In this document: piece after piece, positions 7,791 through 16,043 of the stretch
How positions within the stretch are numbered: the stretch's first letter is position 1
How the letters are laid out: every line of letters begins with the position of its first letter
Source: CAJXMH01 sp964001305
GTDB taxonomy: Bacteria; Bacteroidota; Bacteroidia; Flavobacteriales_E; Vicingaceae
Assembly: GCA_964001305.1 (NCBI GenBank)
Contig: CAXFAI010000042.1
Span: forward strand, 130,866 to 194,865
Direction of reading: 5' to 3'
Length of the DNA: 64,000 nucleotides
Program-made: the position numbers and the translations under genes
Notes under the pieces: model-generated
What the model saw: only the letters and a program-made list of their open reading frames with translations
What the model was told of the DNA's origin: nothing
Databases searched by the model: none

Positions 7791-8491
7791 AACGGATTTG
7801 TAGCATGCACCGTAACTTCAGGAATATAACCTCTGGAATCCATTTCTAAGGCTGCCACCACTGCATGTGCAATTTCATCTGCCGTTAACTTATTGTCTTC
7901 TTCTGCCCTTTCTTCACGGCTAGGATTATTGAAGGCAGTAGGCACATAACTTGGGTTTACAATAATGACCCTAACATTGTATTTTCTCAAATCAGCCTGC
8001 CAATCTTGACTCATTCCGCGCAAAGCAAATTTGGAAGAACTGTAAACCGTTCCTCCGGCATATCCTTTCATAGATGCGGTAGAAGCAATATTTACGATAT
8101 CTCCGTGCTTTTGCTCCTTGAAGATCTTGGCTGCTTCTTTTCCCATCATGGCAGCACCAAATACGTTTACCTCATAAACCTTTCGCATTGCATCTAGGTC
8201 TAATTCATCTATTGATTTACGTTCTGCTCCTATGCCGGCATTATTAATGAGAACATCCAAACTTCCAAACTCCTGTAAAAAACTTGAGTAGGTCTTCTTT
8301 ACATCTTGCTCTACAGCAACATCAGCATGAATGGCAAATGCACCTAATTGCTTCGCTACTTCACTCAACTTCTCTTCGTCCCTACCTGTAATAGCGACCT
8401 TGGCTCCTTTCTCAATCAGCTGTTTTGCCATCGCTTTGCCTAGTCCGGAACTTCCTCCGGTAATTAAGATATTCTTTCCTTCTACACTCAT
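7787..8491 (-). CDS. Short-chain dehydrogenase/reductase (3-ketoacyl reductase-like)
   Basis: The 234-aa protein is a classical SDR: nucleotide motif TGGSSGLG (11-18), NNAG (83-86), and the catalytic Tyr150-x3-Lys154 with a Ser near 137-140. The basic residue after the second strand (TGRDEEK) suggests NADP(H). It resembles FabG-like reductases, but FabG normally sits with fatty-acid genes, so the substrate is open. Divergent from marC; convergent with the HDAC-like gene through a shared TTAA stop. Confidence 0.9.
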   Translation of the reverse strand: MSVEGKNILITGGSSGLGKAMAKQLIEKGAKVAITGRDEEKLSEVAKQLGAFAIHADVAVEQDVKKTYSSFLQEFGSLDVLINNAGIGAERKSIDELDLDAMRKVYEVNVFGAAMMGKEAAKIFKEQKHGDIVNIASTASMKGYAGGTVYSSSKFALRGMSQDWQADLRKYNVRVIIVNPSYVPTAFNNPSREERAEEDNKLTADEIAHAVVAALEMDSRGYIPEVTVHATNPF

Positions 8492-8580
8492 ATTCTTTTT
8501 GGCCTTAAATTAAGCTTTGAGTTGGGTAAATCCAAACGTTAATTCAAGTCTAAGAAATTGAGGAATCCAAGCAGAATGCC

Positions 8581-8588
8581 CAACTTTG
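8581..8588 (+). promoter_or_regulatory. -7-like box (CAACTTTG) before marC
   Basis: Seven of eight positions compatible with TAnnTTTG (C instead of T first). It overlaps the in-frame TTG at 8586 and so argues for the ATG at 8601 as the marC start. Confidence 0.4.
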
Positions 8589-8600
8589 CACAAAAAATTC

Positions 8601-9248
8601 ATGGACGCTTACCTCAGTTTTGCTCTTTTATGTTTTACCTCATTCATCACTTTGATGAATCCACTGGGTATTATGCCGGTATTCATGACCATGACAACTA
8701 CCTTGGACAATCATGAACGAAAGAAAACGGCTCAAAAAGCTACGGTAGTAGCCGCATTCACTTTGGTGGCTTTTGCCTTTTCCGGTCAACTCTTGTTTAA
8801 ATTTTTCGGCATTTCGGTAGATAGTTTTCGTGTTGTAGGTGGGGTTATCTTTTTTATGATGGGCTACGATATGTTGCAAGCCCGTTTAGTTAAAGTAAAA
8901 ATGAGCAAAGAGTCTACGCGTAAAGCTTATGTTACAGACATCTCGATAACGCCCTTAGCCATTCCCATGATTTGTGGACCTGGCGCCATAACCAACTCCA
9001 TTGTATTGATGGAAGATGCCAATAGTCCGGAAATGAAAGGCATATTAATCGGAACTATTTTTGCCGTTTGCCTGATTACTTTTTTGGTGCTTTGGAGTTC
9101 ATCGAAAATCATCAAGTGGCTAGGAGAAACCGGCAACAAGATCATGATGCGATTAATGGGGTTGATTGTGATGGTAATTGCCGTGGAATTTTTCTTCAGT
9201 GGCATGAAACCCATTTTGGTTGACATTGTAAAAGCTGCACAAGGTTGA
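8601..9248 (+). CDS. MarC-family integral membrane protein
   Basis: The 215-aa protein has about six hydrophobic helices, the NPLG motif in the first third (ITLMNPLGIMPVF), the mid-protein segment TPLAIPMICGPGAI typical of MarC/SNARE-associated UPF0056 proteins, and a C-terminal helix pair. Function of the family is not settled; the old link to multiple antibiotic resistance is not supported. An in-frame TTG at 8586 would add five residues but overlaps the promoter-like box. Its stop overlaps the TTG start of the aminopeptidase gene, suggesting an operon. Confidence 0.9.
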   Translation: MDAYLSFALLCFTSFITLMNPLGIMPVFMTMTTTLDNHERKKTAQKATVVAAFTLVAFAFSGQLLFKFFGISVDSFRVVGGVIFFMMGYDMLQARLVKVKMSKESTRKAYVTDISITPLAIPMICGPGAITNSIVLMEDANSPEMKGILIGTIFAVCLITFLVLWSSSKIIKWLGETGNKIMMRLMGLIVMVIAVEFFFSGMKPILVDIVKAAQG

Positions 9249-10261
9249 TCAAAAAAGTAATTCTAACTTTAGTAATCAGTTTGCTGCTTTATTTAGGCTA
9301 CCATTTCAAAAGCTTGATTTATGGCTTGCAACAAGCTAAAGGACAAGCAGAAGTACTTTGGAATGCAGAAGAAATTGAATCCTTAGTACAAAACCCTAAC
9401 TTTCCTGACTCAACCAAAGCCAAATTTGATTTTATTCAGCAAGTAAGAAAGTTTGCTCAAGAAGAAATAGGTTTAGCAGAATCAGAAAACTACACCACTT
9501 TTTACGACCAAAAAGGCAAACCAATTCTATGGGTAGTAACAGCTAGTCCTGAATTTAAAATTGAAGCTTATGAATGGGATTTTCCAATAGCAGGTAATTT
9601 TAGCTATAAGGGTTTTTTTAATTTGGCTAAAGCAAAGGCAGAATCAGAAAAGCTACAAAAAATGGGTTTTGATACTGAAATAGATGAGGTAAATGCATGG
9701 TCTACTTTGGGATGGTTTAGAGACCCTATTTTATCTTCGATGCTAAATAAAAAAGAAGGTAGGCTCGCAGAATTGATAATTCATGAATTAACTCATGCAA
9801 CTATTTACATTAAGAACGACGTTCAGTTTAATGAAAACCTAGCCACATTTATTGGAAGAAAAGGTGCTGAACTATTTTTAAGAAAAACATATGGCCCTGC
9901 AACAAAAGAATTAAGTGATTATCAATTAACCTTGGAAAGAAAAGAACTTTTTAAAAAGTGGGTTTGGCAAAGCAAACAAAAACTAGATTCACTGTACAAT
10001 TCATTTTCTTCAACACTTTCAACAGAAGAAAAAAGAAGATTAAAAAGTCAAGCACTTTTGGAATGTAAAAATCAATTGATGCTATCAAACTATTACTCAG
10101 ATTCTTTAGAGGCAACAAAACGATTAGAAGCTTTTAAGCCTAACAATGCATTTTTCTCAGGTGTTTCTACTTATCATGCAGAACAAGATAATTTTGATCA
10201 AAAATTACAAGATGAATTTAATGGAAATTTAAAAGCATTTGTTGCATCATTTGTCAATTGA
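9245..10261 (+). CDS. Membrane-anchored predicted aminopeptidase (HExxH zinc protease)
   Basis: A 338-aa protein with an N-terminal signal anchor (about 4-20) and a zinc-protease centre HELTH (180-184) followed by NENLATFIG with Glu197 as likely third ligand, the layout of the PF10023-type 'putative aminopeptidase' family. The rest is rich in Lys, Gln and Ser. It starts with TTG at 9245, which shares bases with the marC stop; no ATG occurs nearby, and the anchor begins immediately, supporting this start. Substrate unknown; active site would face the periplasm. Confidence 0.85.
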   Translation: MIKKVILTLVISLLLYLGYHFKSLIYGLQQAKGQAEVLWNAEEIESLVQNPNFPDSTKAKFDFIQQVRKFAQEEIGLAESENYTTFYDQKGKPILWVVTASPEFKIEAYEWDFPIAGNFSYKGFFNLAKAKAESEKLQKMGFDTEIDEVNAWSTLGWFRDPILSSMLNKKEGRLAELIIHELTHATIYIKNDVQFNENLATFIGRKGAELFLRKTYGPATKELSDYQLTLERKELFKKWVWQSKQKLDSLYNSFSSTLSTEEKRRLKSQALLECKNQLMLSNYYSDSLEATKRLEAFKPNNAFFSGVSTYHAEQDNFDQKLQDEFNGNLKAFVASFVN

Positions 10262-10286
10262 ATCGCATCTTTATAAAAACAATTTT

Positions 10287-11084
10287 ATGAGTACCACAGA
10301 ATCCGAATCGAAATACAATCACCTTGAAAAAATGAGTGCGGAACAAATTCTGCAAAACATTAACAAAGAAGACAAGATTGTACCTTATGCCGTTGAAAAA
10401 GTGATTCCCAATATTGCTGCGATTGTACCTAAAATTGTAAACTGCTTGCAAGAAGGAGGACGGTTGTTTTACATGGGTGCAGGTACATCGGGCCGTTTAG
10501 GCATTGTTGACGCTTCTGAATGCCCGCCAACTTTTGGAGTTAGCCAAGACCTAGTAGTTGGATTAATAGCAGGTGGAGATGGCGCCATTAGAAAAGCAAA
10601 AGAGTTTGCGGAAGACGATGTAGAATTAGGTTGGAAAGACCTACAAGAACTGCATGTTTCAGAATTGGACTTTGTGATAGGCATAGCCGCATCAGGAACA
10701 ACCCCTTATGTAGTTGGTGCATTAGAAAAATGCCGAGAAAACAACATACAAACAGCATGCATTTGTTGCAATGAAGGAAGTCCTCTTGCTGCTGCAACTG
10801 ACCATCCGATAGAAGTAATTGTAGGGCCTGAATTTGTTACAGGTAGCACGAGAATGAAAGCCGGGACAGCCCAAAAACTCGTATTAAATATGATCTCAAC
10901 TGCAGTGATGATTCGTTTAGGTAGAGTTAAGGGAAATAAAATGGTAGACATGCAGTTGAGTAATAACAAGCTAATTAAAAGAGGAATTCAAATGCTAACG
11001 CAAGAACTTGATATTAGCTACGAAGAAGCGAAAGATTTACTTGAAAAGTACGGTAGCGTTAGAAATGCAATTAGCAATTACTAG
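10287..11084 (+). CDS. murQ: N-acetylmuramic acid 6-phosphate etherase
   Basis: MurQ cleaves the lactyl ether of MurNAc-6-phosphate to GlcNAc-6-phosphate and D-lactate during cell-wall recycling. The 265-aa sequence has the SIS sugar-isomerase motif GAGTSGRLG, the active-site region DASECPPTFG with the conserved Glu, and the signature TGSTRMKAGTAQKLVLNM. A C-terminal three-helix tail is present. An upstream in-frame start at 10239 would overlap the aminopeptidase gene by 23 bp; the ATG at 10287 is preferred because it aligns with family starts. No MurNAc kinase gene (amgK or anmK) is adjacent. Confidence 0.95.
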   Translation: MSTTESESKYNHLEKMSAEQILQNINKEDKIVPYAVEKVIPNIAAIVPKIVNCLQEGGRLFYMGAGTSGRLGIVDASECPPTFGVSQDLVVGLIAGGDGAIRKAKEFAEDDVELGWKDLQELHVSELDFVIGIAASGTTPYVVGALEKCRENNIQTACICCNEGSPLAAATDHPIEVIVGPEFVTGSTRMKAGTAQKLVLNMISTAVMIRLGRVKGNKMVDMQLSNNKLIKRGIQMLTQELDISYEEAKDLLEKYGSVRNAISNY

Positions 11085-11117
11085 AACAAATCAACAAAAT
11101 AAACGTCTGGCAGTTAT

Positions 11118-11687
11118 ATGCACGCAATAGAACCACATTACAATTGGAGAGATTTTTACATTGCTTCAGAAGATGAACGATCGCCATTTTACGGACGTGA
11201 ATACAGTGAGTTTGAATTTACCCATGCCATTTATGACCACTTAATTCATCCACAATGGGATGAAATAGAGTCACCTACACTTTTTATTAAAATTTTAATG
11301 GCTGACTATGACGAAGGTTATGCCGTAATTGAATTAATTGGAGAATGGAACGACTTACTGCACAACGACATTATGTTTCTAAAGCGCAATATCATTGATG
11401 AACTAATACATGAACGTATTAACAAGTTTATTCTAATTGGAGAAAACGTTTTAAATTTTCATTTCTCAGATGATTCTTACTATGAAGAATGGTTTGAAGA
11501 TGTGGAAGATGGATGGATTGCTTTTATCAATTTCCGCGAACACGTAATGGAAGATTTCCAAGCTGCAAACATTGACTATTATATGGTTTCGGGCGGCAGT
11601 TTAAACGATGTAAGTTGGAGAACTTACACCCCACAAAATTTCTATCAAAAGGTAGAAGATATGGTCACTCTAAGGCTGGGAGCTTAA
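11118..11687 (+). CDS. Conserved-looking acidic cytosolic protein, function unknown
   Basis: This 189-aa protein is strongly acidic and rich in Trp, Tyr and Phe, with no signal peptide or membrane segment. A central block alternates strands and helices (TLFIKILMADYDEGYAVIEL, then helix, then INKFILIGENVLNFHF), reminiscent of a STAS/SpoIIAA-like alpha/beta layout, followed by YEEWFEDVEDGWIAF. No catalytic motif is recognised. It lies 33 bp after murQ and ends in TTAA shared with the convergent methyltransferase gene. I recall similar unnamed proteins in Flavobacteriales but cannot name the family. Confidence 0.75.
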   Translation: MHAIEPHYNWRDFYIASEDERSPFYGREYSEFEFTHAIYDHLIHPQWDEIESPTLFIKILMADYDEGYAVIELIGEWNDLLHNDIMFLKRNIIDELIHERINKFILIGENVLNFHFSDDSYYEEWFEDVEDGWIAFINFREHVMEDFQAANIDYYMVSGGSLNDVSWRTYTPQNFYQKVEDMVTLRLGA

Positions 11688-12355
11688 GCTTTCTCCGCAC
11701 AAAAAATCAAACATTTTCTGTCTGAAGGCATTCCCATATTGATTTGAGGAGGCTCTTTTATTTCTGTAAGTTCTATATTTACGAAGCCTACCAAATTCAA
11801 CAACTCAAGAATCTCTTCTTGATCAAATAAATTAAAGTTGTACCTTGTAACAGGTAATTCTTGCATATTGTCTTTAGGCCTAATTGAAATAATTAAACGA
11901 CCTGAAGGCTTCAATAGCTTTTTAAGACTTCTCAAACCACTTTCAATATCTTTCCAGAAATAAAGGGTATTTACTGTAAAAATTTGGTTAAAAGAATCAT
12001 TCTCGAATGGTAGTTGCTCAATACTTCCTTCAGAAAAAACTGCTCTACCACTACTAACAAACCTCTCATTTATGTGTAAGGCTTGCTTCACCATATCAGC
12101 TGAATAATCCAAACCGGTGTACTTAATAGACTCATGCAGATTTAAAATATTCTGAACAAACATCCCATTGCCCATTCCTATTTCTAATATATGCTGATTC
12201 GCTTGAGGATTTAGAACAGCTAATGTATGCAAGTTCATTGCTGCATTCCCTTGATTCATCCGAAGAGCGACTTCCTCTCCAATCTCTCCTTCAGGCTTTC
12301 GCAAATGCTTTGCTAATAATTTTAAATCTTCTTCGGTCCACTGATTCCGGTTCAT
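11684..12355 (-). CDS. Class I SAM-dependent methyltransferase
   Basis: A 223-aa enzyme with motif I ILEIGMGNGMFV, an acidic motif II region (YTGLDYSADMV) and the post-core QIFTVNTLYFW segment of UbiE/Methyltransf_11-type proteins. The substrate cannot be told. The start ATG at 12355 follows the upstream stop by 1 bp; a start at 12382 would overlap that gene and add unlikely residues. Last gene of the porX-tsaE-ald operon. Confidence 0.85.
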   Translation of the reverse strand: MNRNQWTEEDLKLLAKHLRKPEGEIGEEVALRMNQGNAAMNLHTLAVLNPQANQHILEIGMGNGMFVQNILNLHESIKYTGLDYSADMVKQALHINERFVSSGRAVFSEGSIEQLPFENDSFNQIFTVNTLYFWKDIESGLRSLKKLLKPSGRLIISIRPKDNMQELPVTRYNFNLFDQEEILELLNLVGFVNIELTEIKEPPQINMGMPSDRKCLIFCAEKA

Positions 12356-12356
12356 A

Positions 12357-12752
12357 TCATTCGCAATTACACGATTGCCCAATTTTTATCACCGATAAGA
12401 GTTTGACTTTTTCTTTTCCTTCACAAACCTCCCAAATCAATTGGTAGTCTCTTTCTTTTGATTTACTGTCCAATCGATAAACAGGACAAGGCTTTGCTTT
12501 TACATTACTTTCTTTAAAATTTACAGAACTAACTTCTTTTAATTCAATAAGTTGCTCATCACTAATTTGCAAACAAGCCATTTGACAAGCAGCTCTTTCT
12601 GAAATACTTACAGTTGAGCTATCAATAGCAGTCAACACTCTAGACTCTGGGGTCCAAGAAGTCCAATCACGAGAACCAAAAAATACCATAACCAAAATAA
12701 GGCCTAAACCTACTCCAACTAAAAAAAGTCTAAATCTTCTCCAAAATCCCAT
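12357..12752 (-). CDS. DUF4258-like small membrane-anchored protein
   Basis: A 131-aa protein with an N-terminal signal anchor (about 8-26, preceded by WRRFR) and a soluble domain holding six Cys in three pairs of context: ISERAACQMACLQIS, KAKPCPVYRL, WEVCEGKE and a terminal GQSCNCE. The ISERAxxRxxxR/Q...I pattern and closing cysteines resemble DUF4258 proteins of Bacteroidota (recalled, not searched). The paired Cys in an exported domain suggest disulfides or a metal. It lies 9 bp after the alanine dehydrogenase gene. Confidence 0.65.
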   Translation of the reverse strand: MGFWRRFRLFLVGVGLGLILVMVFFGSRDWTSWTPESRVLTAIDSSTVSISERAACQMACLQISDEQLIELKEVSSVNFKESNVKAKPCPVYRLDSKSKERDYQLIWEVCEGKEKVKLLSVIKIGQSCNCE

Positions 12753-12761
12753 GCTGTAAAA

Positions 12762-13985
12762 TTAAATAGCGGCTAACAATAAATCGAGGTCTTTATATGG
12801 TAATCTAAAATATTCTGCCAAATATCGATTGGTTAACATTCCTCTGTATAAATAAATTCCTGAACGGATAGAATAAGTATGTCTAACACATTGCTCTACT
12901 CCACCACCTTCTCCTAAACTTAAAATTACTGGTGCAAACAAGTTACTCAATGCATAAGAAGCTGTTCTTGCTACTCTTGATGCAATATTTGGAACGCAAT
13001 AATGGGTTACCCCATGCAAATTAAATGTTGGATTTGAATGAGTAGTTACTTTAGAAGTCTCAAAACATCCACCTTGATCAATACTGACATCAACAATTAC
13101 AGAGCCTTCCTGCATTTGTTGAACCATCTCCTCAGTAACTACTACTGGGCATCTACCACTTTCAGAACGAATTGCACCAATAGCAACATCAGCTGTTTTT
13201 AAAGCTGCTTCAATTACCTTAGGCTGCAATGTTGATGTAAAAACACGACTTCCTATTCCATCTTGCAACCTTCGTAATTTAGAGGTATTATTACTAAATA
13301 CCTTTACAGATGCTCCCAAACCTAGTGCTGCTCTCGCAGCAAATTCAGCTACAGCACCTGCTCCAAAAATGACTACCTCAGTTGGCTTCACCCCAGAAAT
13401 TCCTCCTAGCATGTGGCCATTACCCCCGTTCACATTACTTAAATATTCTGCTGCAATTAAAATTGAAGTGTTTCCTGCTATTTCACTCATCGCGCGAATG
13501 ACAGGAAACCTACCACTATTATCTGTTACATATTCGTAAGCAATTGCTGTAATCTTTTTATCAATTTGCTTTTGAAGAAAATTCTTTGGTTGAACTGGCA
13601 ATTGCAATGCTGAAATAAGAGTTTGTCCTCTTTGCATTAAATCAATTTCCTCATGAGATAAGGGTTCTACTTTTAAAATGATATCCGCTTTAAAAACATC
13701 TTCTCTTGAGTATGCAACGGTAGCTCCTGCTTCACTATAATCATGATCGGAGAAGTTTGCCTTTTCCCCAGCCTTGGTTTCTATAACAACTTGATGACCA
13801 TTATTTACTAAAAGCTCAACATCTTGTGGAACTAATGGAACCCGCTTTTCTTGTAAAGAAGTTTCCTTGGGAATTCCTATAAATAAATTGCTTTGTTTTT
13901 TTCTTACTTCCGCTCTTTCTTCCTGGGGAAGCATTTTGGTTGCCGATTGAGCTAGTGATTTTACAACATCTTCAGCCATGGTCAT
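12762..13985 (-). CDS. ald: Alanine dehydrogenase-type NAD(P)-dependent enzyme
   Basis: The 407-aa product matches the AlaDH/PNT family: N-terminal GIPKETSLQEKRVPLVP, ILKVEP (the conserved substrate-binding Lys), the Rossmann motif FGAGAVAEFAARAALGLGA and the late VIVDVSIDQGGCFE with conserved Asp. It would interconvert L-alanine and pyruvate. Where classical AlaDH has YLHLA with the catalytic His, this protein reads ALQLPVQ, so that His appears replaced, a trait I recall for Bacteroidota homologues; activity is therefore not certain. A 30-residue N-terminal extension precedes the core. Two ATG codons (13985, 13979) lie inside the end of tsaE, so the genes overlap and are translationally linked. 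Confidence 0.85.
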   Translation of the reverse strand: MTMAEDVVKSLAQSATKMLPQEERAEVRKKQSNLFIGIPKETSLQEKRVPLVPQDVELLVNNGHQVVIETKAGEKANFSDHDYSEAGATVAYSREDVFKADIILKVEPLSHEEIDLMQRGQTLISALQLPVQPKNFLQKQIDKKITAIAYEYVTDNSGRFPVIRAMSEIAGNTSILIAAEYLSNVNGGNGHMLGGISGVKPTEVVIFGAGAVAEFAARAALGLGASVKVFSNNTSKLRRLQDGIGSRVFTSTLQPKVIEAALKTADVAIGAIRSESGRCPVVVTEEMVQQMQEGSVIVDVSIDQGGCFETSKVTTHSNPTFNLHGVTHYCVPNIASRVARTASYALSNLFAPVILSLGEGGGVEQCVRHTYSIRSGIYLYRGMLTNRYLAEYFRLPYKDLDLLLAAI

Positions 13986-14409
13986 TTGTGGTTAGTATAT
14001 ACTCTCTTCCTTCTCCTTTCAAAGATATGTTAACTTCTAGATATTTTTCTGGTAGAATCTCTTCAATCATCTCTGGCCATTCAATTAAACAAACATTTCC
14101 ACTTTCAAAATACTCCTCTATTCCCATATCAAAAGCCTCTTCTACATCTTTAATTCTATAAAAATCAAAATGATATATTATTTCATTCTGAGTTGTTTCG
14201 TACTCATTAACCAAAGAAAAAGTGGGTGAGCTAACCGTACTTTGAACTCCCAGCAATTTACACAAATTTTTAATCAGACTTGTCTTTCCAGCGCCAAGAT
14301 TACCTTTAAACAAGATAATTCGATAATCAGAAAACTGACTTAAGATACATTCAGAAATTTGACTTAAATTATCCGTGCCAGAACAATATAAACTCAGAGC
14401 TGACTTCAC
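13972..14409 (-). CDS. tsaE: tRNA threonylcarbamoyladenosine biosynthesis ATPase TsaE
   Basis: TsaE is the ATPase that drives the TsaBD complex in making t6A37 on ANN-decoding tRNAs. The 145-aa sequence has the P-loop GNLGAGKTSL (36-45), the family hallmark SSPTFSLVNEY, HFDFYRI and the WPEM segment. Length is normal. It overlaps porX by 4 bp and the alanine dehydrogenase gene by 14 bp, so it is inside a tight operon. The porX-tsaE-ald order is, as I recall, common in Bacteroidota. Confidence 0.95.
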   Translation of the reverse strand: MKSALSLYCSGTDNLSQISECILSQFSDYRIILFKGNLGAGKTSLIKNLCKLLGVQSTVSSPTFSLVNEYETTQNEIIYHFDFYRIKDVEEAFDMGIEEYFESGNVCLIEWPEMIEEILPEKYLEVNISLKGEGREYILTTNDHG

Positions 14410-15959
14410 TTTTTAGGACTCAAAGTTACCACCGGAATCATCATTTCCTCTAGTGAAATTCCACCGTGTTGAAATGTATTTCTATAATACTGAACGTAGT
14501 GATTAAAGTTATTAGGGTAAGCAAAAAAGAAATCATTCTTTGCAAAAATGAAGCTTTGGCTAACATTCACTTTTGGTAAAAAAACACTAGAGGGATTCGA
14601 TATAGCAAAGACATCATTGTCTTCAAAACTGAGATTTTTACCTTGTTTATACCTCAAGTTAGTATTAACTGATTTATCTCCAATAACTTTTGATGGTTCT
14701 TTCACTTTTATAGAACCATGATCTGTTGTAATAATCACTTTACCACCTCGATTGGCAATTTCTTTTAACGCATCTTTTAAAGGTGAATGTTCAAACCAAG
14801 AAAGCGTTAACGAGCGATAAGCCGATTCATCTTCTGCCAGCTCTTTAATAATATCTGTATCTGTTCTGGCATGAGAAAGCATATCAATGAAATTATAAAC
14901 AATTACATTGAATGCATTATGCATTTGATTCGGAATATCACTTACTACTTTACGGCCATAGCTTGGGTTTAATACTTTATTGTAACTAAATCGAGTGTCC
15001 TTTCCTAAACGTTTTAGTTGTGCTTCTAAAAGCTCTTTTTCATGTAAATTTTTACCTCCTTCATCCTCATCATTACTCCATAAATTTGGATATAACTTCT
15101 CGATTTCAGCAGGCATTAAACCTGAAAAAAGTGCATTTCTTGCATATTGAGTAGTGGTAGGTAAAATACTCAAGTAATTTCCTTCATCTTCTATCCAAAA
15201 GTATTCTTCAACCAAAGGCTTTATAAGCTGCCATTGGTCCAATCTTAAATTGTCAATAACGATTAAAAAAACAGTCCCTTCAGGTTGAATTAGTGGATAT
15301 ACTTTTTCTTTAAATACGGTATGGCTCATCAAAGGAGCTTGCTCTGGCTCATTTAACCAGTCGGTATATTCATCTTCAATAAACTTGCTAAAAAGGTTAT
15401 TGGCCTCACTTTTTTGAGTCTCTAGAATATCAGCCATTCCTTCATTGTCGGACTTCTCAAGCTCTAACTCCCAATAGATTAATTTTTTGTACACCTCTTC
15501 CCATTCTTCAAATGTCATATTGTGGTGCAAGCTCATCCCAATATTTCGAAAAGCTTGTTGGTATGCAATGGTTGTTCGCTCACTAACAAGCTTAGCTGTG
15601 TCTAGGTGCTTCTTTAAGGTTAAAAGAATTTGATTTGGATTTACTGGCTTAATTAAATAATCAGAAATTTTAGAACCAATGGCTTCTTCCATGATACTTT
15701 CTTCCTCGCTTTTGGTAATCATTATCACAGGAAGTGATGGATAATTGGCTTTAATCTCACTTAAAGTTTCTAAGCCAGACAAACCTGGCATATTTTCATC
15801 CAGAAAAACAATATCAAATCGTTGTTCATTAATCAAATCTAAAGCTTCACTCCCACTAGTTGCAGGCACCACTTCATAGCCTTTATCTTTCAAAAAAATT
15901 AGATGAGGCTTTAACAATTCAATTTCATCATCAGCCCATAGTATTCTTATATTCGTCAT
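14406..15959 (-). CDS. porX: T9SS response regulator PorX (receiver plus PglZ phosphatase-like domain)
   Basis: PorX is the response regulator of the PorXY system controlling type IX secretion. The 517-aa product has a CheY-like receiver (1-120) with Asp10/Asp11, phospho-acceptor Asp54 in FLDENMPG and SDYLIKPVN, a helical linker, and a C-terminal PglZ/alkaline-phosphatase-fold domain with VIDNLRLDQW, the nucleophile region PTTTQYARNALF and ITTDHGSIKV. This two-domain layout and length match Porphyromonas gingivalis PorX (established); it lacks a DNA-binding domain. First gene of a five-gene minus-strand operon; divergent from the HD gene by 84 bp. The sensor PorY is not in the window. Confidence 0.95.
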   Translation of the reverse strand: MTNIRILWADDEIELLKPHLIFLKDKGYEVVPATSGSEALDLINEQRFDIVFLDENMPGLSGLETLSEIKANYPSLPVIMITKSEEESIMEEAIGSKISDYLIKPVNPNQILLTLKKHLDTAKLVSERTTIAYQQAFRNIGMSLHHNMTFEEWEEVYKKLIYWELELEKSDNEGMADILETQKSEANNLFSKFIEDEYTDWLNEPEQAPLMSHTVFKEKVYPLIQPEGTVFLIVIDNLRLDQWQLIKPLVEEYFWIEDEGNYLSILPTTTQYARNALFSGLMPAEIEKLYPNLWSNDEDEGGKNLHEKELLEAQLKRLGKDTRFSYNKVLNPSYGRKVVSDIPNQMHNAFNVIVYNFIDMLSHARTDTDIIKELAEDESAYRSLTLSWFEHSPLKDALKEIANRGGKVIITTDHGSIKVKEPSKVIGDKSVNTNLRYKQGKNLSFEDNDVFAISNPSSVFLPKVNVSQSFIFAKNDFFFAYPNNFNHYVQYYRNTFQHGGISLEEMMIPVVTLSPKK

Positions 15960-16043
15960 TTCATTTTAGTTGGTATAGCAAATTCGAGCATTTTATTTAG
16001 CTCATCCAAATTCAATCACATAAAATTAGTTAATCGCAAAAAA

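Noticed and set aside
8586..8600. TTG start adding five residues to MarC
   Set aside because: The codon lies in the promoter-like CAACTTTG box; ATG at 8601 fits the family N-terminus.
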